Shown here: in pieces, positions 32,413 through 45,905 of the stretch
Numbering within the stretch: the first letter of the stretch is position 1
Layout: each line of letters starts with the position of its first letter
From: Cristatella mucedo
Taxonomy: Eukaryota; Bryozoa; Phylactolaemata; Cristatellidae
Length of the DNA stretch: 64,000 bases
Direction: 5' to 3'
Assembly: GCA_009760855.2 (NCBI GenBank)
Contig: WPIO01000103.1
Location: forward strand, 1,320,001 to 1,384,000
The notes under the pieces: model-generated
What the model was told of the DNA's origin: nothing
The model's database searches: none
The model's input: the letters and a program-made list of their open reading frames with translations, nothing else
Position numbers and translations under genes: made by a program

Positions 32413-33599
32413 GGATCATAAATCTATTTTCTTGATTAGGCTTAGGAATCCGTTTCATTTGCGGCCACGAATCTCTTTGCTTAGGGAGCTGCACCGGCTT
32501 CCGTTCAAATAGCGTATAGTCATGTAGCCGAGTTCCAGGGGTCAAAGGCTAGTTCCCGCCAAACCCCGCCATACTCCGGCCACGCTGCCGCGCGCCACGC
32601 CGCTGAGATGGGGTAAGACGAGCGGCAGTCAGGTTAAACCTCTTTATAATAACGCATGCGCCAACAACAACAGGGGAACTAAACCAGTCTACAGGGATGG
32701 TCCTATACAAAGTACACTACTGGGGCACAGGACGACGCAGCGAGCGCGAGTAGACGTGTTAGTTGGTCAGTCGGCTTCTGCAGTCCCGCCGTTGTAGCGA
32801 CTCCGAATCCAAACAGTACGAGCGTACGCCGGAGAAGATCCGGCTAGCTGAGTAACTGCTTGGCTAGGCGGAGTTGACGTCCACCACAGTCGAGAGCTTC
32901 CGCCGAAAGACGCCAACACACGCGGGGGGGGGGTCACGAACACGCTACACGGGGAACGCGGAATATACAAGTCTCAACAACGAGCGTGCTATCCAGCTCC
33001 ACTCGGGCCTTGGGTACTCGCCGCCTTGCGTGCGTGACCGCATCGCCGGAGCACGCCTGCAACCATCCAGGTGCATAACTCAGCGAGACCGGGAGCCTCC
33101 AACACAACTTATTTTGCCAGCTTCTGCTACCTAAGAGCCCCGGTGACCTCATGTCACCGCTCATCCGGCCATGCCGTCGGTCCGACCCCGGCCTAGCAGG
33201 TGACCCTTATCCTCATTATAGCCGCCCGGTCCCAGCCAACCGAAACTAGCCTGGGTACAAACATATTACAAATGATAACAAAACGTGTGTACAACACCAA
33301 TACGAATAAACCATATGTAGGCACTTTGAACATGCTGAAATGAAGGAAGCTGAACTTAATAGTGATACGATAAATAATTTCAGAAACATAAGCATATGCA
33401 TGTAAGACGCATCGCGGATGAACGAAGCACATCGCTTTGGGGTGCTGGGTCTCGCACGCCGGCAGCGGCGGTTTAGCTATGCCGGAGGCTAGTAACCTGC
33501 ATGCCAGTTACGATCGTGCGTAGCTATTATCGCTTCTTCATCGTAGATCAAATGCATTTCTAGATGTTATTGCTCTTGCTAATATCCGTGAATTATGCG
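32413..33599. other. Unassigned GC-moderate stretch
   Basis: No known gene or repeat. It contains a run of nine G at about 32925 and GC-rich sequence around 33.0 kb without a conserved ORF. Confidence 0.35.
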
Positions 33600-35727
33600 T
33601 CAACAAAAGAAAAGTACCCCTGAGCCTCCGCGGCGGCTGGGGCCGCCAGCTTAGACGTCGCTCGTTTAGCAGGAACTGCGAGCTGGACATCCGCTCTTTT
33701 GGTATTCCTAGCATTGTCTCGAACAGCTCAGCACGCTCCCCCACAAGTGTTACTGTGAATCTCTCTAACTTAGTGGTCATCAGGCCTGTTATAACTCCGG
33801 CGGCCCAACTTAACGCTCGTCTTTGGAATCCTCGCTCAATATGCAAAAAACCTCTAGTAATGAGCGACCTTATTTCAGAAATTAGTCTCGACCTGCTCGC
33901 CTTGACTAAAACTTGGCTAAAATCGGTAAACTGTCCGGCAATTAAAGACGCTACGCCCTCGCACAGACGGCCTATGGTTTGCTACAGATATTAAACTAGC
34001 TAGGTCTACTAGGTTCAACCTTGAAAGCATACAAAAGATCAGGACTGACTGTTTATCGACAGGCATACGAGGACTTCCGTTGTTCGTACTAATCGATCAT
34101 AGCAAAGGTCAAGTCTAGCTTCTATAAAAAAAAATTGCTGAATCACAGATGCGCAATCCAAAAATGCTGATGTCAACGATCAACCATCTCCTCACGCTCC
34201 CAGGTCAGCTCCTTACCGGATGATCCATGTGATGATCTAGTGGATCGCTTCTCTAGCTTCTTTGTCCAGAAGATAGACAAGACAATGGAGTCCATCCCTG
34301 CGATGACAACATCCCCCTAAAAGGCTGTCCCTCGATTCCTGGCTGCACCTCAATGTCTACTTTCAAGCAGGTCACTAGTGATCTCGTCCTGAAGTTCCTA
34401 TCCCAATCAAAGAAGACAACTAGTCCTTTGGACACTATTCCCACTGTCGTGCTCCTACGTTGCATTGATTGCTGCTGCCACGCATAACTAACATCATTAA
34501 TATGTCATTAGCCTCAGGTCCTGTCCCAGCTCCTTTCTAAAAAGCTGTAGTCAAGCTACTACTCAAGAAAGCAACACTAGACCGAGAAAACTTGAGAAAC
34601 TACTGCCCAGTCTCCCTTCAAGTTTCCCTTCACTGTTTCCCCTCTCCTTCTCCGTTCGAAGTCTGCGATTCCTTTCAAAGACACTGGAACACGTGGTGGC
34701 AGACCAGTTGAACTCATATATTGCAGCTTCAAATCTTGCTAGTAAGTTTCAGTCTGGCTTTAAAGCTAATCACTCCACTGAGTCAGCATTGTTTCGGGTG
34801 TACTGTGACCTGCTTAGGAATGCGGACAGAGGTGGGAATTCTCTGGTTTTTTGCTCGATCTTTCGGCAGCTTTTGATACCGATCACCAAGTCCTTCTTGA
34901 GCACCTCTCATCTCGCCTGGGCATCACTGGCACTGCTCTGCAATGGTTCAGGTCCTATCGCAGTGAAAAACTCCAGAGTATTGACGTGAATGGACAAAGA
35001 TCATTCGAGGTACCTCTGAAATATGGGGTACCTCAGGGTTCTCTGCTCGGTCCGGTTCTTTTCACGGTTTATACTCTCCCTCTTGCAAATGTGATTGCCA
35101 AGCACAATCTAGGCTTTCACTTCTATGCGGATGACACTCAGTTGTACCTTTGCTTTGATCCCTCCCAGCATTCGAGCACCTCGAATTCTATCAACCCCTT
35201 TGCTGCAAGTACTGATGACATCCACACATGGGTGGTAGCAAATTTTCTTAAATTAAAAGATGATACAACTTACTAGTTATGCAAAAAACAAGTATGATTC
35301 AGAAATCAGAAAAGCTGACGCTCAAGATCTTTTCTGCCAGCATATCTGTTGAATCTGCACGAAATCTAGGTGTCTCGTTCCAAAGCGACCTTTCTTTAGA
35401 CGACCACATCAGCTCTACAATAGAGTCTGCCTATTTTCAGCTGCATAACGTTGTTAAAATTTGTGCTCGTTTAAGCAGGAATACCAGATCTAAATTGGTT
35501 GATGCATTTGCTACGTCCCATTTTGAATTCTGTAACTCACTGCTTGTTGGTCTACCGACATGTGCAATCAGGCGCTTACAGCTTGTGCAAAGCTCAGCAG
35601 CTAGGCCTCTCTGTCGTGAGCATCGCAGTTGCTACATCCCGCTGCTTCTCGCCGGTCTGCACTGGCTCCCTGTCAAGCAACGGATCGACTTCAAGGTTTC
35701 ATCGCTCACTTTTAGGTCCTTTTATTC

Positions 35728-38340
35728 TTTAATAATAATAATGATACTAATGCACTTGATAAAGCCCCCTCAGAGAACTCAATCTCTTTCTAGGCGCTTT
35801 ATATTTGCTGCAAAGGGAAACTCGATTGAATGGTGAGTAATAGCATAATTAATAAGCAACATAACATGGTTGGGGTGACATGCAGAGGGTCAGCATGCAA
35901 ATGTGGTTAGTGGCAGCACGCACAGTGTCAGCACGCATAAGCACACCAAGGACGAATCACAGGGACTCACTAAATGCTGTCCTAAGTAAGTGTGTTTTTT
36001 AGTTCTTTTTAATTGTGGTCAGGTGAGGGGATGTTCTGACGCAGGTCGGGAGGGAGTTCCAGGCTTTGGGAGCGTACAAACTAAATGCACGATCTCCGAA
36101 GGATTTGAGGTTTGTACGAGATAGTGGTAAACTGTTGGATTCCGAAAAGCAGGTGGTACGATGCTTGGCCTTGTGGTGGGGTAAAACTGAAAGCTAGGCT
36201 AGAGCCAAAGAATGAAGAGACCTAAAAGTGAACGACAAAACCTTGAAGTCAATCCGTTGCTTGATAGGGAGCGAGTGCAGGTCGGCGAGAAGTGGTGTGA
36301 TATGGCAACCACAACACTCGCGACAGACAAGCCTAGCTGCGGACTTTTGCACGAGCTGCAATCGCCTGATTGCACATGCCGGTAGGCCAGTAAACAGTGA
36401 GTTGCAGAAGTCAAGACGGGATGTCACAAATGCATGGACCAACTTGGACGTGGTTTCCTTATCTAAACAAGCCAGAATTTTAGCAATTATATGTAGCTGA
36501 AAATAGGCAGATTTGACTGTGGAGCTGATGTGGTCGTCTAACGAGAAGTCACTTTGGAACATGACACCTAGATTTCGAACTGATTCAACAGGAGATATGC
36601 TTGCAGTGCCAATTTTGAGCATCAGCCTTTCCAATTTCTGAATCACACTGGGTTTACCCATAACTAGTAAGTTAGTTCTATCATCGTTTAGGTTTAAAAA
36701 ATTTGCCGCCATCCATGTGCAGATGTATCTAATGTGTATTTCCGTCAGTAACTCCACAAAGTCATAAAGACCATGTGGGTGTGACGCAGGAGAGTTTTGT
36801 ATAGCCACTCACAGCCTAAGCGGCTTTCGGTACGCATTCGGTAGCAAACAGACTTCGTCTCACGCAACAAAGAGAAAGTGGGAAGCCTAGCAGAGTCAGG
36901 AGAGCAGTTGAGGTAATGGGTAGCATGGAAGTAGCAGTTCAGGACCGCTGAAAAAGATGTGCCATAGTCGGCAGTTGGAGAGTAGTTGTCGTTGCGTAAG
37001 AATCGTGGAAGCGAGTTCCACAGTCTAGGACCTGCAGAGCTAAAGCTTCTGTCGCCAACTGTCTTTAAGCGGAGGAATGGGACAGCTAATTTATTGTCCA
37101 CACATGAACTCACGGCACGAACAGGCTGAAACTGATGCAGCAGTTCATCTAGGTACCCAGGAGCCAAGCCGTGGCGGGCCTTGTGGGTCGGTGTAAGAAC
37201 CTTGTTCTGGATCCGTTGCTCAACCGGCATCAATCCTAGCTCTTTCAGCAAAGGTGACACGTGCTCAAGCCGCTGGGACTTGAAGACCAGCCTTGCAGCC
37301 ATATTCATAGTCCGCTGTAGTGGCATAATCGCTTTCTTTGGCAGCCCAGCCAAAAGGAAATTACAGTAATCAAGCCGAGACAGAACTAAAGAGCTAGTTA
37401 AATTTTTTACAAGCTACTGTGGGAGACAGCTCCTAATCTTAGATAGGGATCGGATGAGATTGCTAGCTGTAGAAGCAGTCTTCTGAAAGAAGCTTTTGAA
37501 ATTGAGGCAGCTGTCGAACACGACACCGAGATTACGAGCACGTGGTGAAGGTCGCACAATAGCATCACCTATTAGAAGAGCCAAGCCTTTTAATTCCAGC
37601 CACACGCTTAGGGTTTCCTATGAGCAGCAGTTCGGTTGTATCGTCATTTAATTTCAGAAAGTTTTCCGACATCCAGGATCGAATATCGGCAAGGCAAGCA
37701 TTCCGTTTCTCAGTTGTTGCAGCAGATTCCGACGGTTTAAATGAAAAATACAACTGAGTATGTCATCAATACATGCAGCAAGTGAGTTGAGAGAATTCGA
37801 GGTGCTCGAAGGCTGGGAGGGATCAAAGCAAAGGTACAACTGAGTGTCATCCGCATAGAAGTGAAAGCCGAGATTGTGCTTGGAAATCACATCAGCAAGA
37901 GGGAGAGTATAAACCGTGAAAAGAACCGGACCGAGCAGAGATCCCTGAGGTATCCCATATTTCAGAGGTACCTCGGATGATCTTTATCCATTCTCGTCAA
38001 TACTCTGGAGTCTCTAACTGAGATAGGACCTGAACCATTGCAAAGCAATGCCAGTAATGCCCAGGTGAGATGAGAGGCGCTCTAGATGAACTTTGTGATC
38101 GATAGTATCAAAAGCTGCCGAAAGATCGAGCAAAACAAGCAGAGACACTCTACCCATGTCTGCATTCCTAAGTTAATCGTTGTACACCCTAAGCAATTCT
38201 GACTTGGTGGAGTGATTAGCTCTAAAGCCAGACTGGAACTTACTAGCAAGGTTTGAAGTTTCAATGTATGAGTTCAGTTGGTCCGCCACGACCCATTCCA
38301 GTGTTTTGATAGGAATGGTTGAAGGGAGACTGGGCAGTAG
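35728..38340 (-). mobile_element. LINE-A copy A2, antisense, inserted in A1 and itself split by LINE-B
   Basis: 3' end with (AAT)n at 35728. C-terminal region 36194-36720 (FVTSRLDFCNSLFTGLPACA, HITPLLADLHSLPIKQRIDF); RT part 37760-38340 with FHFYADDTQLYLCFDPSQPS. Its 5' end CTACTGCCCAGTCTCCC matches the interior of A1 at about 34600, so it is 5'-truncated. Confidence 0.85.
36729..37759 (-). mobile_element. LINE-B inserted in LINE-A copy A2
   Basis: Reverse LINE-B from the RT end (SENFLKLNDDTTELLLIGNP) through MAGLPKKAIMPLQRTMNMAA and HQFQPVRA to TACACATTA. LINE-A reads across the gap: GATGACATAC on one side and GATACATCTGCACATGG on the other look like a target duplication. Confidence 0.85.
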
Positions 38341-40329
38341 TTGGGTTCAGCCTACCTATCACAGTCACTCCATCAGAACAAGCATTGTACCACCAGCTTT
38401 TCGGAAACTAAATCTTTACCTCTACAGCGTACAAACCTAAAATTATTTGGAGACCATGCCTTTAGTTCGTATGCTCCCAAAGCCTGGAACTCCCTCCCAA
38501 CTTCCATCATGGTATCGCCTGACTTGACCACATTTAAAAAGAAACTTTAAACACGCCTGTTTATAATAGCATTTAGTGGGCCCTGGGATTCGTCATTTAT
38601 GCGCTTATATATAGGCGCTGACACTGTTGCATGATGCCACTAACTATACTTGTCTGCTGACCCTTAGCATTTCACCCCTAACCATATTATTCATACTGTT
38701 TATCAAGCATGAAACCACTCACCATTCGATCGTGTTTCCTTGCAGCAAATATAAAGCGCCTAGAAAGAGATTGAGAACTTTTAGGGCGCTTTATCATGTG
38801 TATTAATAATATTATTAATAATATAATCCTATATCTGCTCTCGGACGGCATGATCATCAGTGAGGCCTCTCCTTATTGGTCCCGTTGTTGTGGCTTCGCC
38901 CCGAAGCTCTGCTATCGCACCTTTCCTCCAAATAGGAACAGTCTTATTTTCCAAGATCTAGCCTTCGAACTGGCTTTACTATCTTGCCAGACCTAGTTGT
39001 CATTGGATATTGAGAGGCGTGCATATCGTTGGCAATACTTTGAGACTGATTTTGAACTGCAGGTTTAGGGTTCGGTAGGTTTAGGGAAGTGCCGGGAGAT
39101 TCGCTGTTGGTGACCTGTAGATCGGTCGATGATGCCTTCTGTTCCACCGGAGTCTGCTGCCATTGTCGGTCTGCAAGACAAACGACCGATGTGTACCTGC
39201 TTGAGCTGTCACCGTGTGCTAAAGCTGTTTTCACCATCAGTTCGCACTAATACCTGTTGGCCGGGTTGAAGAGGTGGAAGTGGGCGAGCAGAATGATAGC
39301 GATCGTGGTATTGCTGTTGGAGCTCTTTTGCACAGTCGTCTTTGAGTTGCATCGTTTCCTTTGCCGGCCATTGTGGTTCAACATGCCGACGGACCACAGG
39401 CTACGTCGTCCTAATCCGTCGTCCCACGATCGGTTGTGCCGGGCTGAAGCCTGTAGAAGTGCAAGGCGTCGACCTCTGAATCATTAGTGCTAGGCACGGA
39501 TCAGGCTGCCTCGAAATAGATTTGGCAGTTTGCACAGCTCTTTCCACTTCTCCGTTCGCCTGTGGAAATGTGGGCTGGTCGTAACGTGCTTGAGCTCATA
39601 TCGTCTCGCGAAATCACTAATTTCGTGAGATGAAAATTGTGGACTATTGTCAGACTTCGACGACTCCGATCTGCGCCAGCGAGCAAATATGATCCGTAGC
39701 TCAGCCACCACTTCTTCGGTCGTCGATTTTGATGATGGAGTGATTTCCATATATCGGGAATAAAAGTCGATTACAATCAGGTTCTGTCGTTCCTCGTGTT
39801 CGAAGGTATTGGCAGCGACTAGTGTCTAAGGAACACTGCTGGGCAACAGCGTCGCGATGAATAGCTAATGCAATTGTCTCCTCTGGTTCTTTCGACAGAA
39901 GCTGCAAGAAACGACAAATGTCTTAACGTCTTGGCTAATGCCTAGCCAGTATACACATGACCTTGCTCGGTCCCTACATTTGGTCAAGCCCTGGTGGCCG
40001 TCGTGGACTGGCTCCAACAGAAAAGCCTGAAGGCTTTGAGGGATATATATGTGATCGTCATACAGTAGTAATCCATTCGACACAGAAAGATGGCTACTTA
40101 TAGCAAAGTACTTCCGCAAGGTTTCCGGTAGGCCCTTGCTCGATTTAAGCCACCCTGACAGCATATACTTTATGACAGCCTGCAGCTCATTGTCGTCAGC
40201 AGTCGCCTGCTTTACTTCGCTCAAGCGAGCCACTGAAAGCGATTTAGAAACTACTGTCTACGTAACACTGGACGGCTTCGGCTTGGTCGTGTTCCTCACT
40301 CCTACGCAGTGATGCTCTTGACAACGTAA

Positions 40330-41222
40330 CGTAATGTAATGTATCTCCGTCTGTAACTCCACAAAGCCATAAAGACTATGTGGGTATTATGCAGGAGACT
40401 CTTGTATAGCGCATTCACAGCCTAAGCGGCTTTCGGTACGCATTCGGTAGCACAAGACTTTATCTCACGAAACCAAAAGAAGGTGGAAAGAATAGCAGAG
40501 TCAGGAAACCAGTTGAGGCGTGAGTATCCTGAAAGTAGCAGCTCAGGATCGCTGAAAAGGATGAGCTTTAGTCGGCAGCAGGAGAGTAGTTGTCGTTGCG
40601 TAAGAATTGTGGAAGTGAGTTCCACGGTCTAGGACCTGCAGAGCTAAAGCTTCTGTCGCTAACGATATTTAAGCGGAGGAATTGAACAGCTTGTTTATGG
40701 TCCATGCAGGACCTGAGGGCACGAAGAGGCTGAAACTGGTGCAGCAGTTCAGCTAGAAATGGAGGGGCCAAGCCGTGGAGGGTCAGCGAAAGAACTTTGC
40801 TCTGTATCCGTTGATCAACCGGCAACCATCCTAGCACTTTTAGCAAAGGAGATACGCGGTCAAACCTCTGGGACTTGAAAACTAGCCTTGCAGCCATATT
40901 CATAGCCATCTGCAGTGGCCTAGTTGCTTTCTTTGTTGGCCCAGCCAAAAGGGAATTACAATCATCATGCCGAGACAGAACTAAGGAGCTAGTTAAAAAA
41001 AATTTTGTTTGTTTATCAAGCATGATATTACCCACCATTTAATTGCATTTCCCTTTGCAGCAAATGCAAAGCGCATAGAAAGAGATTGAGTTCTCTGAGG
41101 GCGCTTTATCAAGTGCCTTATGATATTATTATATTATAAGCATTCAGTTTATCAGTTGCTGCAGCAGAGTCCGACGGTTTTAATGACAAATTTAGCTGAA
41201 TATCGTCAGCATAAAAGTATCA
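40330..41222 (-). mobile_element. LINE-B inserted in the gypsy relic
   Basis: Starts TTTTATGCTGACGA (RT YADD region) and ends ACATTACATTACGTTACG. It falls exactly between the gypsy RNase H residues IADT and LSRAS, which read continuously if it is removed. Confidence 0.85.
41005..41140 (+). mobile_element. LINE-A 3' end inserted in LINE-B
   Basis: GTTTATCAAGCATGATATTA, AGCGCATAGAAAGAGATTGA, GAGGGCGCTTTATCAAGTGC and ATT repeats, in opposite orientation to the surrounding LINE-B. LINE-B also lacks about 100 codons here. Confidence 0.82.
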
Positions 41223-41400
41223 GCTATCACCATGGTGTTCCCTGGCACATACACGGCCCGAGGGTTAAAACTCATCATTCGCATCCATAGGCGTTGGCAT
41301 CTAACCGGAACATGGTCAAGGTCCTTAGTCATCAGTAATGGAATAAGCGGTTCATGGTCAGTGCGAAGCTTGAAAGAAGGCAAACGAACAGTCAAACTTA

Positions 41401-42464
<1,064 letters not shown>

Positions 42465-43021
42465 TGTGTGTATTTATTTATTTCTCTTACACGCTTTCTC
42501 TCTCTTCCTCCGTCTCTGCATGGCTATCTACCCGTCCGTCGATCTATCAATCAGAAATAGGCAGAGTTCCGCTTAACTACGTTTTTAGAGTCTCCTTAAA
42601 TATACAGCGCCCTATGAAAATTCAGACCGTGCTTCGTCAGCGAATTTTCGGCTTCATTAACTTGGGTCCTCGGAAGTACTTATTTCCAATCGCAAAGTGT
42701 GGTGCTATTTACCTTACGATGGTTAAGTCTAGCCTTAAGAGTCAGATGCTCCTTTTTTTATTTTCACATGAACAGTTATACTGGCAAGACCACTGAAGAC
42801 CTCTTTATAGTAAGTCTGCGACTTTATTTTCATAATGCTGCGATGACCATTGACTCGATGATAGGTAAAGATTACCTGTGGGTGCTTTCTTACATAAAGC
42901 GAATCTTAGTGTTTTTTGTTGAATAATAACCTCCGCGTGAAAATGTCCCCCATTACTCAGGGTAAAAACACTGTGTTTGTTGAAAGGCAAACAGCTGAGT
43001 GTGTCAGTAACTACAAGCGAA

Positions 43022-43205
43022 TTAGTGAGCTGTGATGGCACGCTAGGTAAGGTGGTTGTTCTTTCACGACTGCGGTCCTTAGGTCGTGGGTTCGAATCCT
43101 GCGGTAGGCGATTCTTTATTGCTGCTACAAGCGCTGGTGATAACCCTTAATGCTCTTCTGCCGCTATGCAAAACTGGCTTTAATTTGGCTACTGTATTTT
43201 TAATT
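43022..43205 (+). mobile_element. SINE-B copy
   Basis: TGTGATGGCACGCTAGGTAA, TTAGGTCGTGGGTTCGAATC, CAAGCGCTGGTGATAACCCT and CTTCTGCCGCTATGCAAAA. Confidence 0.82.
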
Positions 43206-43877
43206 GGCTAACATTACCTCACCAATCGCATTATGTTTCACTATTTTTCGGCAATTCCATTTCCGCTGGCTCCTATATTCCATATCCAAGCTGTATTGAT
43301 GATTAGGTACAGATAGCTACAACTGGACAACCTGTTATACCATTCAATACATTATAGTTCCTTTCCAGACGAACATTATATTACTAATCCAGATAAGATT
43401 GCTACATCACAGACTGACCGCACCATGTGGGTGCAGTTTATACCTTAATTGTAGGTTTACGAATGCATCCCTCCCACCTTGCTGGCTTGGCACACGACTG
43501 CAGGCAAGTTCAAGTCTCAGATATCTATGATCTATCAGAATACAGCAGTTCCACACGGTCTCCTCAATGCGGCGTGAGGTAGATTTGCTTACTTACACAT
43601 GTATGGCCTGCTCAGGACTCCGTGACTGAACACTGGCGACGAGCAAGCTTCGTGCAGAAGTGCAAGGTCTGCTAGAAGGCATTCTCCTTCCAAGTTTCTG
43701 ACAAGTCTTAGGGCTTAGACATTCGCCTAGTTACGTGAAAGAATGCAACAAGTATGCAATTCAAAAACTAAGCAAAAACCATATGAGTTATAAGAAAAGC
43801 AAAGTATCGCTGTTGATCATGGTAAGATGACGTAATATTTCCTCGTGCAATGCATTAGCACAAATATTAATGTGAAC
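43206..43877. other. Unassigned stretch
   Basis: AT-rich; nothing recognised. Confidence 0.4.
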
Positions 43878-43879
43878 AA

Positions 43880-44060
43880 CCGTGCTGGTAGACCCAGTGA
43901 TTAAGGTACTCGTCTTGAACTAATGTAAAGTTGAATGTATTTGACGGCTGCGGTCGTGGGCCCGAGCCCCGTGGCATGTGCGAAGCACCTGAATAAGGAT
44001 TAAGTTCACTTGGGGCGATATAAAAATGAATTATATTTGTATATATATATATTTGTGTGT
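43880..44060 (+). mobile_element. SINE-A copy
   Basis: CCAGTGATTAAGGTACTCG, GGTCGTGGGCCCGAGCCCCG, AAGCACCTGAATAAGGATTA and TTCACTTGGGGCGATATAAA, followed by (TA)n. It has an insertion of about 25 bases between the A and B boxes. Confidence 0.78.
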
Positions 44061-44164
44061 CCTCGAAAAGATGGCGCTATTTGTTAAGGAATTCAGCTTT
44101 TACCCTTATGCCCTGATTGATGACGGATTGCGTGCTCGCGTTATTACCAGCCATCAAAGATAAC

Positions 44165-44275
44165 CATTAGATTGTGCTTCCTTTGCAACAAATGTAAAAT
44201 GCCTAGAAAAAGATTGAGTTTTTCGTGGGTGCGATATCAAATGTATTATTATTATTATTATTATTATTACTATTT
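44165..44275 (+). mobile_element. LINE-A 3' end
   Basis: CTTCCTTTGCAACAAATGTA, AAATGCCTAGAAAAAGATTG and ATT repeats. Confidence 0.72.
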
Positions 44276-44279
44276 TTAT

Positions 44280-45549
44280 TAAATGCCTACCATCGTAGAT
44301 GCTTTTGCACCGAGGACCTCATACAATGTAACTCTCAGCCATAGTTCTTTTGCAAATATTCTACATCGTTTCGTGCCACCAAAGCTCTAGCGTCCATTTC
44401 AGCGATCTTTCAACGTTACTTATTTGTACTTCCTGACCTAGACTTGGTTAACTCAGTTGCAATTTACACTTCTTTGCTGCAAAATATTAATGACTTTGCT
44501 ACCAACTGAGCAACGAGAAGCTGCTTATGCTTTGACAGCGAAATGGAAGACTCTCTAATGAACGCTCCGCATGATTTTTCGGGAGTCGCAGCAGGAAATA
44601 CATTCATCTATTTGCGCAAGTTATCGCATGTATTCAGCCAGCCGACGAAGTCCCATAACAGTTGAATACGAAAGCCGGCTCTCCGCCAGCTGGTTACCAA
44701 TCTTCTGTGCAGCCAGCGTCAGAGAACGGCAGCTGTTTCTGCTGCCTCTTTGAGGCTGTCGAGGAAGAGCCTGCGGGTGGCTTTCACCCTACCTGCAACT
44801 GACTACAAATAATGGCTAAACGCTGAAGGACTTGAAGGACCACGACCTTGATCGCGAGCTGAGCTTCAAACACTTTACCACCAGATAGAGACTCGGTTCA
44901 AACGGCTGCGTGCACCGAGACAGCACCGTTTTTTGCGACACGGGGCCATCGATTGCACGCTCTCCCGCGGGATGCTTGTGAGAAAAGAAAACTTCGATCA
45001 TCGGTCGGCTTTCGAGTACACCACTCAGATTGCCTCTGAAGATGCCCAGCGAGGTGACCTTCGCCCTCTTCCTTGGCGGATATCCTGTGCAATTACGTCT
45101 CCATTAAGCGCGAAGCAAAGAACGCTGCTCTCCAGACGCACCTCGGCTTCCCTTAAGTGCGCTCGTCCGCTGTGCGGTACAGCGATGCGCGCTCATCGCA
45201 CGGGCTAATTAGTCGGCAACTGGCGGCCGCTTCCTTATGCCTAGAAGGCATTTTGTGGTCCCATTTTTTAGACTCGTCCTCGAGGAAGTGTGCTATAATG
45301 AAGATAGAGCACCGCAATTTCAGAAACCGCTGCACATTTAAGGCTAGATTCGGAAACGTAGAAATGTTCGTTTGACAGCGGCTGTATCTACAAGGGCTCT
45401 TCTTCCTCGGCGATAAGAAAAAAGGAAGTAAAGAAAGAAAAGAACCGACGCCAACGTCGCATTGGAACGTGTTACAGGCTACAGCCGGTCTTCCAGACAT
45501 CAACCGCAGGCTGATGCTACAAGCAGATTATTAACCAAATTAATTGCAG
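44280..45549. other. Unassigned stretch
   Basis: Overlapping ORFs of 60-116 codons on both strands lack family features, so I do not call a gene. Confidence 0.35.
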
Positions 45550-45905
45550 AGCACCACATCATCATACAGAGTAAAGTTTTTACGCAGATCCGCAAGGCCC
45601 GCCATGGCTTGGCTTCTTCTCCGTACCTAGCTGAATTGTTGCACCAATTTCAGCCTCCTCGCGATCTCAGTTCCTCAACGAACAATAAATTGGCTGTTCC
45701 GTTCGTTCACTTAAAGACCGTTGGCGACAGAAGCTTTAGCTCCGCCGGTCCTAGACTGTGAAACTTGCTTCTACGATTCTTATGCAATGACACCTATTCT
45801 CCTGCTGCCGACTATGGCACATCCTCTCCAGCTGTCCCGAGCTGCTGCTTCCATACTGCTCAATAGCTCAACTGCTTTTCTGACTGCTCTACTGCTCTCC
45901 TGACA
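45550..45905 (+). mobile_element. LINE-B 3' fragment
   Basis: TQIRKARHGLAS.PYLAELLHQFQ and RSFSSAGPRL in shifted frames. The terminal tail is missing. Confidence 0.78.

Larger units (their letters stand above)
33600..38823 (+). mobile_element. LINE-A copy A1, long, split by LINE-A copy A2
   Basis: Pieces 33600-35727 and 38341-38823. The first holds an endonuclease start (LNARLWNPRSICKK, LDLLALTKTWLK), a reverse transcriptase (YGVPQGSLLGPVLF, FHFYADDTQLYLCF, so the YADD active site is visible) and the C-terminal region up to SLTFRSFYSL. The second resumes at AYLS, runs to SSYAPKAWNSLPTSIM and ends with the family 3' UTR, AAGCGCCTAGAAAGAGATTG and ATTAATAATATT. Stops and frameshifts make it inactive. 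The 5' limit is approximate. Confidence 0.85.
38941..41400 (-). mobile_element. Ty3/gypsy LTR retrotransposon pol relic, split by LINE-B
   Basis: Minus-strand pieces in gypsy order: RNase H end (FKLRTDHEPLIPLL, VYVPGNTMVIADT) at 41.2-41.4 kb; integrase zinc-binding HHCC region (HDGHQGLTKCRDRARSCVYW, VVSCSFCRKNQ) at 39.9-40.2 kb; integrase catalytic core remnants with the DNSPQFSS block at 39.5-39.8 kb; integrase C-terminal region (LPPLQPGQQVLVRTDG) and pol tail to about 38944. Frameshifts interrupt it. No flanking LTR was identified. Confidence 0.82.

Noticed and set aside
36194-37353. Long minus-strand ORFs (about 200 codons each) as host genes
   Set aside because: Both are C-terminal parts of LINE-A and LINE-B pol, repeated many times in the window.
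35728-38340. Interpretation of A1/A2 as one LINE with a 5' inversion by twin priming
   Set aside because: A2 carries its own complete 3' end and (AAT)n, and A1 continues on both sides, so A2 is a separate insertion.
44280-45549. A gene in the ORF cluster at 44.6-45.5 kb
   Set aside because: The ORFs are short, on both strands, and without recognisable domains or splice-linked exons.
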